A stretch of 64,000 nt of DNA from Sphingobacteriaceae bacterium. GTDB lineage: Bacteria; Bacteroidota; Bacteroidia; B-17B0; Aurantibacillaceae. Each line of letters begins with the position of its first letter. Within the stretch, counting starts at the first letter, position 1. Below, in pieces: positions 34,403-42,626 of the stretch. Under the pieces are notes generated by a model. It was given only the letters and a program-made list of their open reading frames with translations. It did not search any database and had not been told where the DNA came from. The stretch lies in NCBI GenBank assembly GCA_002319075.1, contig NVQB01000001.1, positions 2,418,001 to 2,482,000 on the forward strand. The letters run 5' to 3'. The translations under genes were made by a program, and so were the position numbers.

Positions 34403-34438
34403 AAGCCCTGCGTTTATTACGCGGGGCTTTTTATTTTT
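34403..34438 (+). terminator. Intrinsic terminator of AsmA-like gene
   Basis: AAGCCCTGCGT pairs with ACGCGGGGCTT (one G-U pair) around TTATT, followed by TTTTATTTTT. It lies 18 bases after the stop and also separates the converging murI gene. Confidence 0.88.
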
Positions 34439-35270
34439 ACAAAGCCAAATGCACAGAAGCCACATCCTTCCCATAAAACAAACTCGCTGCTTTATCAAAG
34501 GTTTCCGGGAGGTCGGTGGTAAAAAAATGAAGGGATTTATTTTTACTGCAAACTCTTTCTATTTCGGGGTGACGATTTAAATAGTCTTTTAACCCCTTGG
34601 CCACAATGGTTCCCTGAGAGAGTAATTCGACATTTGCAGGAAGGTATTTTTTTATTTTATCCTGGATCAGAGGATAGTGTGTGCAACCCAGAATAATGGC
34701 ATCAATTTCTTTTTGTTGCTGCATCAAATGTTCCACGTGTCGCTTGATAAAAAAGTCAGCGCCTTCATTATCAAATTCATTGTTCTCAATAAGCGGAACC
34801 CACATAGGGCAAGCTTCCTGGTAAACCTTTAAATCCGGAAAAAATCTTTCAATTTCTACAAGGTAGGATCCGGAACTAACGGTTCCCTGGGTGCCGAGAA
34901 CGCCTACGTGTCCACTTTTACTATGGTGACCAATAATTTCTGTGGTCGGACGAATAACGCCTAGCACGCGATTATCAGGCGCAAGAACAGGAAGATCTTT
35001 TTGCTGAATGGTACGCAAAGCTTTAGCCGATGCAGTATTACAAGCTAATACGACGAGATGACAACCTTTATCAAATAAGTGTTTTACGCATTCCAGCGTG
35101 TAGTCGTAAACCGTTTCAAAACTTCTCGATCCATAAGGCGCGCGCGCATTGTCGCCAAGGTAGAGGTAATCATATTCAGGCAATTGTGAAACGATTTCTT
35201 TTAAAACAGTTAAGCCTCCGAAGCCGCTATCGAAAACGCCTATAGGTTGGTATTTTTTTTCTTCTGGCAA
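34437..35270 (-). CDS. murI: Glutamate racemase
   Basis: A 277-residue racemase that supplies D-glutamate for peptidoglycan. It opens GVFDSGFGGLTVLKEI with the conserved Asp/Ser pair near residues 13-14, has LACNTASA with the first catalytic Cys near residue 76, and LGCTHYPLI with the second near residue 190. The start codon is TTG at 35270 (MPEEKKYQ); no in-frame ATG exists between it and the promoter element, and the encoded N-terminus fits homologues that start near KKxxPIGVFDSG. In Bacteroidota murI usually follows bamA and two Skp/OmpH genes; here a PorG-like gene is divergent and bamA is absent. Confidence 0.94.
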   Translation of the reverse strand: MPEEKKYQPIGVFDSGFGGLTVLKEIVSQLPEYDYLYLGDNARAPYGSRSFETVYDYTLECVKHLFDKGCHLVVLACNTASAKALRTIQQKDLPVLAPDNRVLGVIRPTTEIIGHHSKSGHVGVLGTQGTVSSGSYLVEIERFFPDLKVYQEACPMWVPLIENNEFDNEGADFFIKRHVEHLMQQQKEIDAIILGCTHYPLIQDKIKKYLPANVELLSQGTIVAKGLKDYLNRHPEIERVCSKNKSLHFFTTDLPETFDKAASLFYGKDVASVHLAL

Positions 35271-35289
35271 TGCGTGTATTTTAGAACCA

Positions 35290-35297
35290 CAAATCTA
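35290..35297 (-). promoter_or_regulatory. Promoter -7 element for murI
   Basis: TAGATTTG on the minus strand, exact TAnnTTTG, lies 19 bases before the TTG start at 35270 and predicts a short leader. It lies in the divergent region shared with the PorG-like gene. Confidence 0.5.
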
Positions 35298-35438
35298 AGC
35301 AAACTATAAATGGATTAATACTTCACGAGTAGTAATTTACCAGGCTTTAGCCTCCTTAAGACCCTTAAATATTTAGAGTTTTTATGACTTATCCTCCCGA
35401 AAAAGCACAATAAAAGGGTTAAATTTACGTTTCTAGTA

Positions 35439-36284
35439 TTGATTTTGTTAAAAAGAGTCCTTTTATATTTTTTCTGCCTCCTCACCCTTGCGGGCGCTGC
35501 CCAATTCAGGAGGTCGATCGCCAAGATTAAGAAACGTACTTTTTCCCAAAGAGAATTAGGTTTTTTTGGTGGCGCATCTTACTATATTGGTGACATTAAT
35601 CCTAGGGGCCATTTCAAAGCCTCCAGCCCTGCAGTGGGCATTTTTTACAGGCATGCACTCAGTTATCGTTATGCTCTGCGTTTTGGCTTTAACTATGGAC
35701 AAATTAGTGGGAGCGATGCTGCGAGTGGAGAACCTGACCAGGTAGAAAGAAATCTCAATTTTAAAAGCCAAATTTTAGAATTAAACGGTACGGGGGAATT
35801 TAATTTTGTGGAATACCGCATTGGTAACGACCGTTACAAATTTACCATGTTTGTTTTCGCAGGTTTTGCCTGTTTTTATTTTAATCCAAAAGCCAATGTG
35901 GATGGCACTTATATTCCTTTAAGAGATTTACATACAGAGGATCAAACCAAATCCTACCGTAAAATTCAAGTGAGTATTCCGTTTGGTGTTGGACTCAAAT
36001 GGAATATGGGCGAGAAGGTTGGTTTGGGCATAGAGTGGGGCCCCAGAAGAACATTTACAGATTACCTGGATGATATTAAGGGGGCATATCCCAATTCAGT
36101 GGGTACCGACAATGCGGGAAGTTTAACCGATCGTACACTTGATGGCTCTGCTAGTCCGGGAAGTATGCGCGGAAACCCGAGCACCAGGGATTGGTATTTT
36201 TACTACGGAGTTACTTTAAACATCAAATTACGCGATCGCAGAAAAGATTGTCATGGCATTGGTCGCCGTGCGCGCTCTAATTAA
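35439..36284 (+). CDS. DUF6089/PorG-like outer-membrane barrel
   Basis: A 281-residue exported protein. The signal peptide LLYFFCLLTLAGAAQ is followed by a family-typical opening ELGFFGGASYYIGDINPRGHF, then FYRHALSYRYALRFGFNYG, FNFVEYRIGNDRYKFTMFVFAGFACF, SIPFGVGLKWNMG and WYFYYGVTLNIKL near the end. These are the DUF6089/PorG motifs; PorG binds the PorK/PorN ring of the type IX secretion system. The start is TTG (35439, or 35445), with no in-frame ATG. It is divergent from murI, a neighbour kept in many Bacteroidota, but the usual uppS and bamA partners are missing. A function in secretion is inferred from the family. Confidence 0.82.
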   Translation: MILLKRVLLYFFCLLTLAGAAQFRRSIAKIKKRTFSQRELGFFGGASYYIGDINPRGHFKASSPAVGIFYRHALSYRYALRFGFNYGQISGSDAASGEPDQVERNLNFKSQILELNGTGEFNFVEYRIGNDRYKFTMFVFAGFACFYFNPKANVDGTYIPLRDLHTEDQTKSYRKIQVSIPFGVGLKWNMGEKVGLGIEWGPRRTFTDYLDDIKGAYPNSVGTDNAGSLTDRTLDGSASPGSMRGNPSTRDWYFYYGVTLNIKLRDRRKDCHGIGRRARSN

Positions 36285-36287
36285 ATT

Positions 36288-37493
36288 CTACAGCTTTTTC
36301 ATTGTTAGGCGGGTGAAACCAAAAGCTGCAATGAGCAAAGCAACTCCTAAAACAATAAACAGTGTTTCAAAATTTGTTGCCTCTACAAGATTAGAGCACA
36401 GAAAAGGGCCAAAGGTTTGTCCCAAACCCCAGGCAATAGTATACAATGCAGCATACTGACCACGGTTGGTTTCGTTTGAGCGCGAGATCCAGAAAGAATT
36501 CATGAAGGGCATGCTGATAATTTCTCCTACAGTAATGAGGAGAATCATAAAGAGTGTAACATATTTAGCATTTCCGGGAAGCAATAAACTAAAAAACGAT
36601 ACTGCACACACGAATGTGCCCAGGCTTATAAAAAAAACTGTTCTCTTTTTTTGTTCCAGAATATAAACCAATACCATTTCTACACCAACTATTATAAGAC
36701 CATTAACGGCCATTATAAAACCAATATAGTTCTCGCTCAGAAACAAGTTATCTCGCCAATACTTTGGAATAGTAGTGAACATTTGGAAAAAACACAATCC
36801 GAAAATGGTCACTAAAAAAATAAACCATAAATAAGTTTTATCCCGGTAAGCAGACTGTGCAGGTGGAACTTCGGCATGATTCACTTCCACCTTCTTTTCT
36901 ATTTTTGCAGGTCTCAAAAAAATGAAGAGTAAAATCGCCGCGAAAATATTTGTGAATCCATCTACCCAAAACAATAACTCATAGTTGTAGGACGCAATGA
37001 AGCCTCCCAAAGACGCGCCCACTGCCCAACCCAGATTTATCGCAAGACGGTTTAACGAATAAGAACGTGTTCTGTTTTCGGGCTTGCTGTAAAAAGCAAT
37101 GGCAGAAGAGTTGGCCGGACGAAAAGCCTCGTTTACTGCACTCAATAAAAAAGTAAACAAACAAATAAGCGGGTAAGATTTTATCTGACCTAGAATAATA
37201 AATAACAGTCCCCCAAAAATTAAAGTGAAAAGTTGAATTTTAAAGAAGCCGATCTTGTCAGAAAATTTTCCCCCAAAATAGGCGCCAACTATTGATCCTA
37301 AGCCGAACAAACCCATTACGGTGCCGGCCTCCGCCAGCGTGCGATTCATGGTCTTGCCGGTTAAATAAAGCGTCATAAAGGGAACAACCATGGTGCCACT
37401 CCGGTTAATGAGCATAATAAACGAAAGCAACCAGGTTTGTGAAGACAATCCGGTGAATGAGGTTTTATAAAGGGAAACCGTTCGGGTAATCAT
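36288..37493 (-). CDS. MFS family transporter
   Basis: A 401-residue inner-membrane transporter of the major facilitator superfamily with 12 hydrophobic segments. The loop between helices 2 and 3 contains GAYFGGKFSDKIGFF, the classic G-x-x-x-D-(R/K) signature, and the first helix region has RSGTMVVPFMTLYL, as in POT/proton-dependent and drug-efflux-like branches. RPANSSAIAFYSKPENRTRSYSLNRLAINLG is typical of the Bacteroidota branch annotated as MFS exporters. Substrate is not predictable. The converging PorG-like gene ends 3 bases away. The ATG gives MITRTVSLYK, and the upstream neighbour is on the same strand 24 bases away. Confidence 0.87.
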   Translation of the reverse strand: MITRTVSLYKTSFTGLSSQTWLLSFIMLINRSGTMVVPFMTLYLTGKTMNRTLAEAGTVMGLFGLGSIVGAYFGGKFSDKIGFFKIQLFTLIFGGLLFIILGQIKSYPLICLFTFLLSAVNEAFRPANSSAIAFYSKPENRTRSYSLNRLAINLGWAVGASLGGFIASYNYELLFWVDGFTNIFAAILLFIFLRPAKIEKKVEVNHAEVPPAQSAYRDKTYLWFIFLVTIFGLCFFQMFTTIPKYWRDNLFLSENYIGFIMAVNGLIIVGVEMVLVYILEQKKRTVFFISLGTFVCAVSFFSLLLPGNAKYVTLFMILLITVGEIISMPFMNSFWISRSNETNRGQYAALYTIAWGLGQTFGPFLCSNLVEATNFETLFIVLGVALLIAAFGFTRLTMKKL

Positions 37494-37517
37494 TTGATTT
37501 TTAATGGAGGATTGCTT

Positions 37518-38108
37518 TTACAAATTCCGTACCAATTTTAGAATTTCATTTTGCAGGCTTTTTGTTTTATCGGCATTATACCAATTTTGCGTTATCAAAC
37601 CTTTTTCGGTGTGTGATTTATTTTCTTTTTTTAATTGCACCACTATCTCTTGTAACGCGGAAGGCCGGGGTCCCCAAACAAATTTTTCTTCCAGGGTTAT
37701 TTTATCAAGAAAAATAACTTTCGGAATAGAACGCGCCCCGTTAGTAAGATAGCGATCCATAATTTCTAAATGCTCGTCGCGAAGAATGAGTTTTAGTTCA
37801 ATAGCTTCACATGTTTTTTCAATAAGGTGAAAAATAGGAAGATTTTGCGCCGCATCGCCACACCAGCCTTCTGTAATAATTAAAAGAAGATACTTGCCCG
37901 AAACATTTAAAAGGGCTTTTTTTAAATCTTCCTCCAGGTTTATCGTCTTTTCGAGACGCTGCATACGTTGTAAATTTATTTTGGCGTAGGCAATGTATTC
38001 TTCACTCTGATTTGGTCCGGTTGTTTTTCCATGAGCAAGTAAATCTTCTAATAAGCTTCTGTATTGAGCGTAGCTCATGGCTTTGTCAAGTAGTTCTTTC
38101 GTTATCAT
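37518..38108 (-). CDS. Thioredoxin-like protein with a single active-site Cys
   Basis: A 196-residue cytosolic protein (no signal peptide). Residues about 75 to 170 form a thioredoxin-like fold: YLLLIITEGWCGDAAQNLPIF followed by RSIPKVIFLD, the cis-proline strand. The active-site motif is WCGDAA, with only the first Cys of the usual WCxxC present, so dithiol redox chemistry is unlikely; a monothiol or structural role is more plausible. The N-terminal 70 residues are helical. It is a common Bacteroidota type annotated as thioredoxin family. Located 24 bases upstream of the MFS gene on the same strand, likely one operon. Confidence 0.82.
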   Translation of the reverse strand: MITKELLDKAMSYAQYRSLLEDLLAHGKTTGPNQSEEYIAYAKINLQRMQRLEKTINLEEDLKKALLNVSGKYLLLIITEGWCGDAAQNLPIFHLIEKTCEAIELKLILRDEHLEIMDRYLTNGARSIPKVIFLDKITLEEKFVWGPRPSALQEIVVQLKKENKSHTEKGLITQNWYNADKTKSLQNEILKLVRNL

Positions 38109-38257
38109 AAATTTTGGAGAAGTAAATAAACTCTAAAATTACTTATTAGTTCCCATCTTTTTATCGGGCTTTTCGCTATCTGAATAAGTTAATTTCCTTG
38201 TTAATAAACATTTTCCGCCGTTAAAGCAGAAGGGACCCAATTCCCTAATTTTAAAGC

Positions 38258-39262
38258 ATGATGCATAAAAAAATAATAGCTTGTCTTCTTGGACTCACTC
38301 TATTGAGTGCCTGCGTTCCACAAAGAAAAATGGAAGAAACAACTACCAAGTTAACAGCTTGTGAAACCAGTCTGGCAGAGCTTAAAAAAGCAACCATGGA
38401 AAACGACGCTAAACTGGCAGAGTTAAAAGAGAAAGCAGTAAACGATGAAAAAACCATGGTCTCCCTTCGCAGAGACACCCTCCTGAATGGGAATAACTTA
38501 AGAAATCTGGTTTCCAAATACGACAAGCTAAATATTTTGAACGAACAACTTATCGATCGCTTAAATAAGTTAATGAGTGGTGCTGAGAAAGATAACGCCA
38601 AGCTTAGTGGCGATCTTCAAATGACCACGGAACAACTTCTTAGAAAACAAGATGAGTTAAAAGCTTTGGAAACTGTTTTAAATAAACAAAAACTTGATCT
38701 GGATAACTTAAGTACCGAACTTAAAAAACGTGAAGCCCGCGTAAATGAACTGGAAGATATTCTCAAGAAAAAGGATCAGGCGGCTGCAGACTTAAGAAAA
38801 AAACTAAGCGATGCCCTTGTAGGGTTTGAAAATAAAGGACTGACCATTACGCAAAAAAACGGTAAAGTGTATGTGAGTCTGGATGAAAGTTTATTGTTCG
38901 CGAGTGGAAAAACAAATGTAGAAGCTAAAGGGATTGAAGCTTTAAAAAATGTAGCGAAAGTACTCGAGCAAAACACCGATATTAATGTGATGGTGGAAGG
39001 TCACACCGATGATGTAGCTATGAAAGGAGCAGGAGAAATAAAAGACAATTGGGATTTAAGTGTGATGCGGGCCACATCTGTAACTAAAATTTTATTGGGA
39101 AGTGCCAAGATAGATGCCCAGCGTATTACAGCAGCCGGACGCGGAGAGTTTTTTCCATTAGACAAAGGCAAAACACCAGAGGCCAGAAAGAAAAACCGCC
39201 GTACTGAAATTATTCTGACCCCAAAATTAGACGAGTTATTAAAAGTATTGGAAAGCAATTAG
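38258..39262 (+). CDS. OmpA-family lipoprotein with coiled-coil linker
   Basis: A 334-residue lipoprotein. The signal ends LLSAC with Cys19 lipidated. Residues about 25 to 180 are an almost unbroken heptad-rich helix (for example ELKKREARVNELEDILKKKDQ), which would extend from the outer membrane. The C-terminal OmpA/MotB domain (about 210 to 330) contains LLFASGKTNVEAKGIEAL, VMVEGHTDDVAM and ARKKNRRTEIILTP, with the conserved Asp and Arg that bind peptidoglycan. The architecture fits a wall-tethering spacer such as Pal-like lipoproteins. It lies 22 bases before mscL, so a two-gene operon is probable. Confidence 0.88.
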   Translation: MMHKKIIACLLGLTLLSACVPQRKMEETTTKLTACETSLAELKKATMENDAKLAELKEKAVNDEKTMVSLRRDTLLNGNNLRNLVSKYDKLNILNEQLIDRLNKLMSGAEKDNAKLSGDLQMTTEQLLRKQDELKALETVLNKQKLDLDNLSTELKKREARVNELEDILKKKDQAAADLRKKLSDALVGFENKGLTITQKNGKVYVSLDESLLFASGKTNVEAKGIEALKNVAKVLEQNTDINVMVEGHTDDVAMKGAGEIKDNWDLSVMRATSVTKILLGSAKIDAQRITAAGRGEFFPLDKGKTPEARKKNRRTEIILTPKLDELLKVLESN

Positions 39263-39284
39263 TACATTTCGAAAAATTTAAGCT

Positions 39285-39662
39285 ATGGGAGTCATAAAAG
39301 AATTTAAAGAATTTGTATTGCGGGGTAATGTAGTTGACCTTGCAATTGGGGTAATTATTGGCGGTGCCTTTAATAAGATTGTGTCATCACTTATCGAAGA
39401 CGTCATCACCCCGCTTATGCTAAAACCGGTTTTAGAGGCGGCGCACGTAGCCACTCTGCAGGAGTATGCATGGCATGGAGCCAAAATAGGCTTGTTTATA
39501 AGCTCGGTAATTACTTTTATACTAACGGCTTTTGTATTATTCCTTATTATTAAAGCCATGAATGCAGCTAAGAAAAAAGAAGAAGCCATGCCTGCAGCTG
39601 TAGCAGAGATTCCAAACCAGGAAAAACTCCTTATGGAAATAAGAGATGCTTTGAAGAAGTAG
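39285..39662 (+). CDS. mscL: Large-conductance mechanosensitive channel MscL
   Basis: A 125-residue inner-membrane channel that opens under high membrane tension. The N-terminal amphipathic helix MGVIKEFKEFVLRGNVVDLAIGVIIGGAFNKIVSSLIEDVITP is diagnostic and includes the pore-lining glycine pattern of TM1. TM2 is FISSVITFILTAFVLFLIIKAMN, and the cytosolic helix ends in LLMEIRDALKK. The length is slightly shorter than E. coli MscL (136). It lies 22 bases after the OmpA lipoprotein gene and about 117 bases before the phosphate porin. Confidence 0.96.
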   Translation: MGVIKEFKEFVLRGNVVDLAIGVIIGGAFNKIVSSLIEDVITPLMLKPVLEAAHVATLQEYAWHGAKIGLFISSVITFILTAFVLFLIIKAMNAAKKKEEAMPAAVAEIPNQEKLLMEIRDALKK

Positions 39663-39701
39663 CCGCGGAAAACAAGAAAGTAAAGTTTTTTGTTGCTTTT
39701 G

Positions 39702-39719
39702 TTAACCATTCCTTAACAT
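39702..39719 (+). promoter_or_regulatory. Pho-box-like direct repeat before the phosphate porin
   Basis: TTAACCA and TTAACAT are direct repeats 11 bases apart (7-base repeats, 4-base gap), with a weaker third repeat TTTAGTT at 39724. Spacing matches PhoB/PhoP box geometry. A -7-like element (AAACTTTG, one mismatch) begins 17 bases downstream. Confidence 0.45.
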
Positions 39720-39779
39720 TAAGTTTAGTTTAAATAAACTTTGTAATATTTATTTTGCATTCAAATAACATTAAGTTAT

Positions 39780-40997
39780 ATGAACAGAGCAATTTATTTA
39801 TTTTCAACAGTTTTTACTTTACTGTCAGGCCTTCTATTTGCACAGGATCCGCAGACAAAGGCCCCCTATTTTAGTTATAAAAACGGCCTTGGTTTCGCCA
39901 CTCCCGATAGCTCCTATTCTTTAAACATTAGGTTCAGGATTCAAAACAGGGCTTTGATGAATACCCAAAGCGATAACGATTTCGCGCCTGGTTCTTTTGA
40001 AGCAAGGGTGAGAAGGTGTCGCTTAGTTCTTACGGGACACGTGTTAAATCCAAAGTTAAGTTATTACATGCAGCTTTCCTTTGCCAGAGGTGATATGGAT
40101 TGGAGCGTTGCCGATGTAACCTCGCAAAACGTAAGTCCTAATGTGCTTCGTGACGCCATGATTTTTTACAGACCGTCAAAACACCTTTTGTTTGGTTTTG
40201 GACAGGGAAAACTCCCTGGTAATCGCCAACGTATAAATTCTTCGGGGGCTTTACAGTTCTATGACAGATCTTTAGTTAATGTAAACTTTACAACCGACAG
40301 GGACTTCGGTTTTTTTACTACCTACACTATAAAAACAAAAAGTCCCTTCACTACCTTATTAAAAGGCGCCATTACCTCGGGGGAAGGACGAAACTCGAAT
40401 ATTAGTAATTATGGCCTGGCTTATACCGGACGCGTTGAGGTTTTACCTTTTGGCGCCTTCACGGATGGTGGCGATTTTTTTGAGGGAGACCTTGCACGGG
40501 AGCCCAAACCTAAATTAAGTATAGCCGCTGGTTACATGTTTAACGATATGGCAGTGAGAACAGGTGGTCAATTGGGTAAGGACCTTTATGGACAAAAGTC
40601 CTTTAATCTTTATTTTGCGGATCTGATTTTTAAATACCGCGGCTTTTCTTTCTTAAGTGAATATATGAGAAGGGATGCGAATAGCCCCTACCTTTTAGGA
40701 ACGGACAATAAAATGCACCTGATAACCACGGGCGATGGACTAAATAACCAGGTAAGTTATTGCTTTAAAAGTATGTGGGAACTTGCCCTGAGGCAAACAC
40801 TCGTTAGTCCACACCACGACGTAATTAAAGGATTTAACCAGGCAGAGCAATATGCAGTGGGAGTGAGTAAATACCTTAACAAACACAAGGTAAAAGTGCA
40901 GTTTAACCTCCTGTATAATAAAGAACGAAATCTTGCCACCCAAAAGGATATAAGCGGTTATTACACAGCAGTTTTTCAGCTGGAATTGGGAATTTAA
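39780..40997 (+). CDS. Phosphate-selective porin O/P-family protein
   Basis: A 405-residue outer-membrane porin. The signal peptide ends near residue 21 (GLLFAQ). The mature barrel contains SLNIRFRIQNRALM, FEARVRRCRLVLTGHVLNPKLSYYMQLSFARGDMDW and RHMIFYRPSK-type strands (here RDAMIFYRPSKHLLFGFGQGKLPG), the motif set of OprP/OprO-like porins, and ends with an aromatic residue-bearing strand (YYTAVFQLELGI). Such porins take up phosphate or pyrophosphate. It is followed at 62 bases by a PiT phosphate transporter with a matching regulatory repeat, so the two probably form a phosphate-responsive pair. Confidence 0.87.
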   Translation: MNRAIYLFSTVFTLLSGLLFAQDPQTKAPYFSYKNGLGFATPDSSYSLNIRFRIQNRALMNTQSDNDFAPGSFEARVRRCRLVLTGHVLNPKLSYYMQLSFARGDMDWSVADVTSQNVSPNVLRDAMIFYRPSKHLLFGFGQGKLPGNRQRINSSGALQFYDRSLVNVNFTTDRDFGFFTTYTIKTKSPFTTLLKGAITSGEGRNSNISNYGLAYTGRVEVLPFGAFTDGGDFFEGDLAREPKPKLSIAAGYMFNDMAVRTGGQLGKDLYGQKSFNLYFADLIFKYRGFSFLSEYMRRDANSPYLLGTDNKMHLITTGDGLNNQVSYCFKSMWELALRQTLVSPHHDVIKGFNQAEQYAVGVSKYLNKHKVKVQFNLLYNKERNLATQKDISGYYTAVFQLELGI

Positions 40998-41011
40998 CAT
41001 TAACTTAACAT
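40994..41011 (+). promoter_or_regulatory. Pho-box-like direct repeat before the PiT transporter gene
   Basis: TTAACAT-TAAC-TTAACAT is a perfect direct repeat of 7 bases with an 11-base period. It ends 20 bases before the -7 element TAGTTTTG at 41031, i.e. at the place of the -33 box, as PhoB sites do in other bacteria. The same half-site precedes the adjacent porin gene. The first repeat overlaps the porin stop codon. Confidence 0.55.
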
Positions 41012-41030
41012 TCTAAAGGCAATTTACCGA

Positions 41031-41038
41031 TAGTTTTG
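41031..41038 (+). promoter_or_regulatory. Promoter -7 element for the PiT gene
   Basis: TAGTTTTG is an exact TAnnTTTG. It ends 21 bases before ATG 41060, and it overlaps the alternative TTG start at 41036, arguing for the ATG. Confidence 0.55.
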
Positions 41039-41059
41039 CCGCAGATTAAATGGATTAAT

Positions 41060-42463
41060 ATGTTTGGATTAGACACTACCTTAACAGCACTCTTAATAAT
41101 TTGTATTGTACTCGCCTGCTTTTTTGAGTTCATAAACGGATTTCACGACACAGCAAATGCAGTAGCAACTGTAATTTACACCAACTCTTTAAAACCCACT
41201 GTAGCAGTAGTCTATAGCGGTTTGCTTAACTTCTCAGGCGTTATGCTCGGAGGAATAGCAGTAGCCATGGGCATTGTAAACTTGTTACCGATGGACGTGC
41301 TTGTGGATGCAAATCCCTACCACGGTATTGCTATGATTCTTGCGCTTTTATTAAGCTCTATTATCTGGAATTTCGGCACCTGGTATTTTGGAATTCCCTC
41401 GTCGAGTTCTCACACTTTAATTGGGTCTATTTTAGGAATTGGTATAGCTTTTAATTTTTTGCCGGGCGATTTAGGCATGAGCGCCGTTAACTGGGATAAA
41501 GCGAAAGATACAGGCGCCGCTTTATTACTTTCTCCACTTTTAGGTTTCTCAGCAGCTATCATTATAATGTTTGTTTTTAAACGTTTAATTAAAAACGACA
41601 TCATTTATAAAGAACCAATTCCTGGAAAAAAACCTCCTATTTGGATCCGTGTACTGTTATGGGTTACTTGCGGAATGGTGAGCTTTTTTCATGGACAAAA
41701 TGATGGTCAAAAAGGCGTGGGTTTAATTATGATGATTTTAATTGCGGTATTACCTGCGCAATTCTCAGTGGATTCAAGTATTAAATTAAATGAGATAAGC
41801 AGCAATGTTCAAAGAATTGAAACCCTCATGCTTAAAGCCGATACTACAGTGTTGGCTGCAAAAGAAAAGAAATTATATTCACAGCTATTAATTCACGCCA
41901 AACATTTTGAAAAAGAAACGGAAGGTAAAATTAATTCTGACGCCGTTGCTCTTGCTACCCGTTTTACTTTGAGGCAAGATGTAATCAAAATCACAAAAGG
42001 CGCCGATAAAATTATTACTGGAGGCAATTTAACTTTAAGTCTGAACGAAATAAAAGAATTAGGAAAGGAAATTAAAGCCACCAAAAAACTAATTGAATTT
42101 GCCCCTTCATGGGTAATCATTTTAATCTCGGTGTGTTTAGGTATGGGAACCATGGTAGGTTGGAAACGTATTGTAAAAACAGTTGGGGAAAAAATCGGTA
42201 AACAACACATGAGTTACGCACAAGGGGCCAGCGCTGAGATCGTAGCCTCAATCGGTATTGGTCTTGCCAGCTGGAAAGGTCTTCCTGTAAGTACAACACA
42301 CATGCTTTCTTCAGGTATTGCCGGATCTATGGTGGCCAAAAAAGGATTAAAAAATCTTCAGAAAGGAACTATTAAAACAATTGTTTTAACCTGGGTGCTT
42401 ACTCTTCCTGTTACAATTATTTTATCGGGTTCATTGTTCTTACTGTTCAGAGCAATCCTTTAA
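41060..42463 (+). CDS. PiT-family inorganic phosphate transporter
   Basis: A 467-residue inner-membrane transporter that brings in phosphate with a proton or sodium. FEFINGFHDTANAVATVIYT and SSSHTLIGSILG in the first half, FHGQNDGQKGVGLIMM in the middle and ASIGIGLASWKGLPVSTTHMLSSG in the second half are the diagnostic PiT repeats (GANDVANA-like). Residues about 235 to 340 form a mostly helical insertion between the two halves (LNEISSNVQRIETLMLKAD and following), longer than in E. coli PitA. The ORF could begin at TTG 41036, but that codon overlaps the promoter, so the ATG 41060 is used. A perfect terminator follows. Confidence 0.92.
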   Translation: MFGLDTTLTALLIICIVLACFFEFINGFHDTANAVATVIYTNSLKPTVAVVYSGLLNFSGVMLGGIAVAMGIVNLLPMDVLVDANPYHGIAMILALLLSSIIWNFGTWYFGIPSSSSHTLIGSILGIGIAFNFLPGDLGMSAVNWDKAKDTGAALLLSPLLGFSAAIIIMFVFKRLIKNDIIYKEPIPGKKPPIWIRVLLWVTCGMVSFFHGQNDGQKGVGLIMMILIAVLPAQFSVDSSIKLNEISSNVQRIETLMLKADTTVLAAKEKKLYSQLLIHAKHFEKETEGKINSDAVALATRFTLRQDVIKITKGADKIITGGNLTLSLNEIKELGKEIKATKKLIEFAPSWVIILISVCLGMGTMVGWKRIVKTVGEKIGKQHMSYAQGASAEIVASIGIGLASWKGLPVSTTHMLSSGIAGSMVAKKGLKNLQKGTIKTIVLTWVLTLPVTIILSGSLFLLFRAIL

Positions 42464-42487
42464 TTTATATACTACTATTAAAAATGG

Positions 42488-42513
42488 AGCGCGGAGAGAT
42501 CCGCGCTTTTTTT
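42488..42513 (+). terminator. Intrinsic terminator of the PiT gene
   Basis: AGCGCGGA and TCCGCGCT form a perfect 8-bp stem around GAGA, followed by seven T in a row (the stem's last T plus TTTTTT). It lies 24 bases after the stop codon. Confidence 0.92.
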
Positions 42514-42626
42514 ATACTAATAATTTCTTGGAATCTTAAGTAGAATAATTACTTTAGATCATCAGATCTTCCTACAAAATAATTTTCCTATCCATAGCTC
42601 TTCTTGGGCTTACGGTTCATTTTGTA

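Noticed and set aside
39278-39709. Minus-strand open frame opposite mscL
   Set aside because: It is the antisense shadow of the clear MscL gene and shows no domain of its own.
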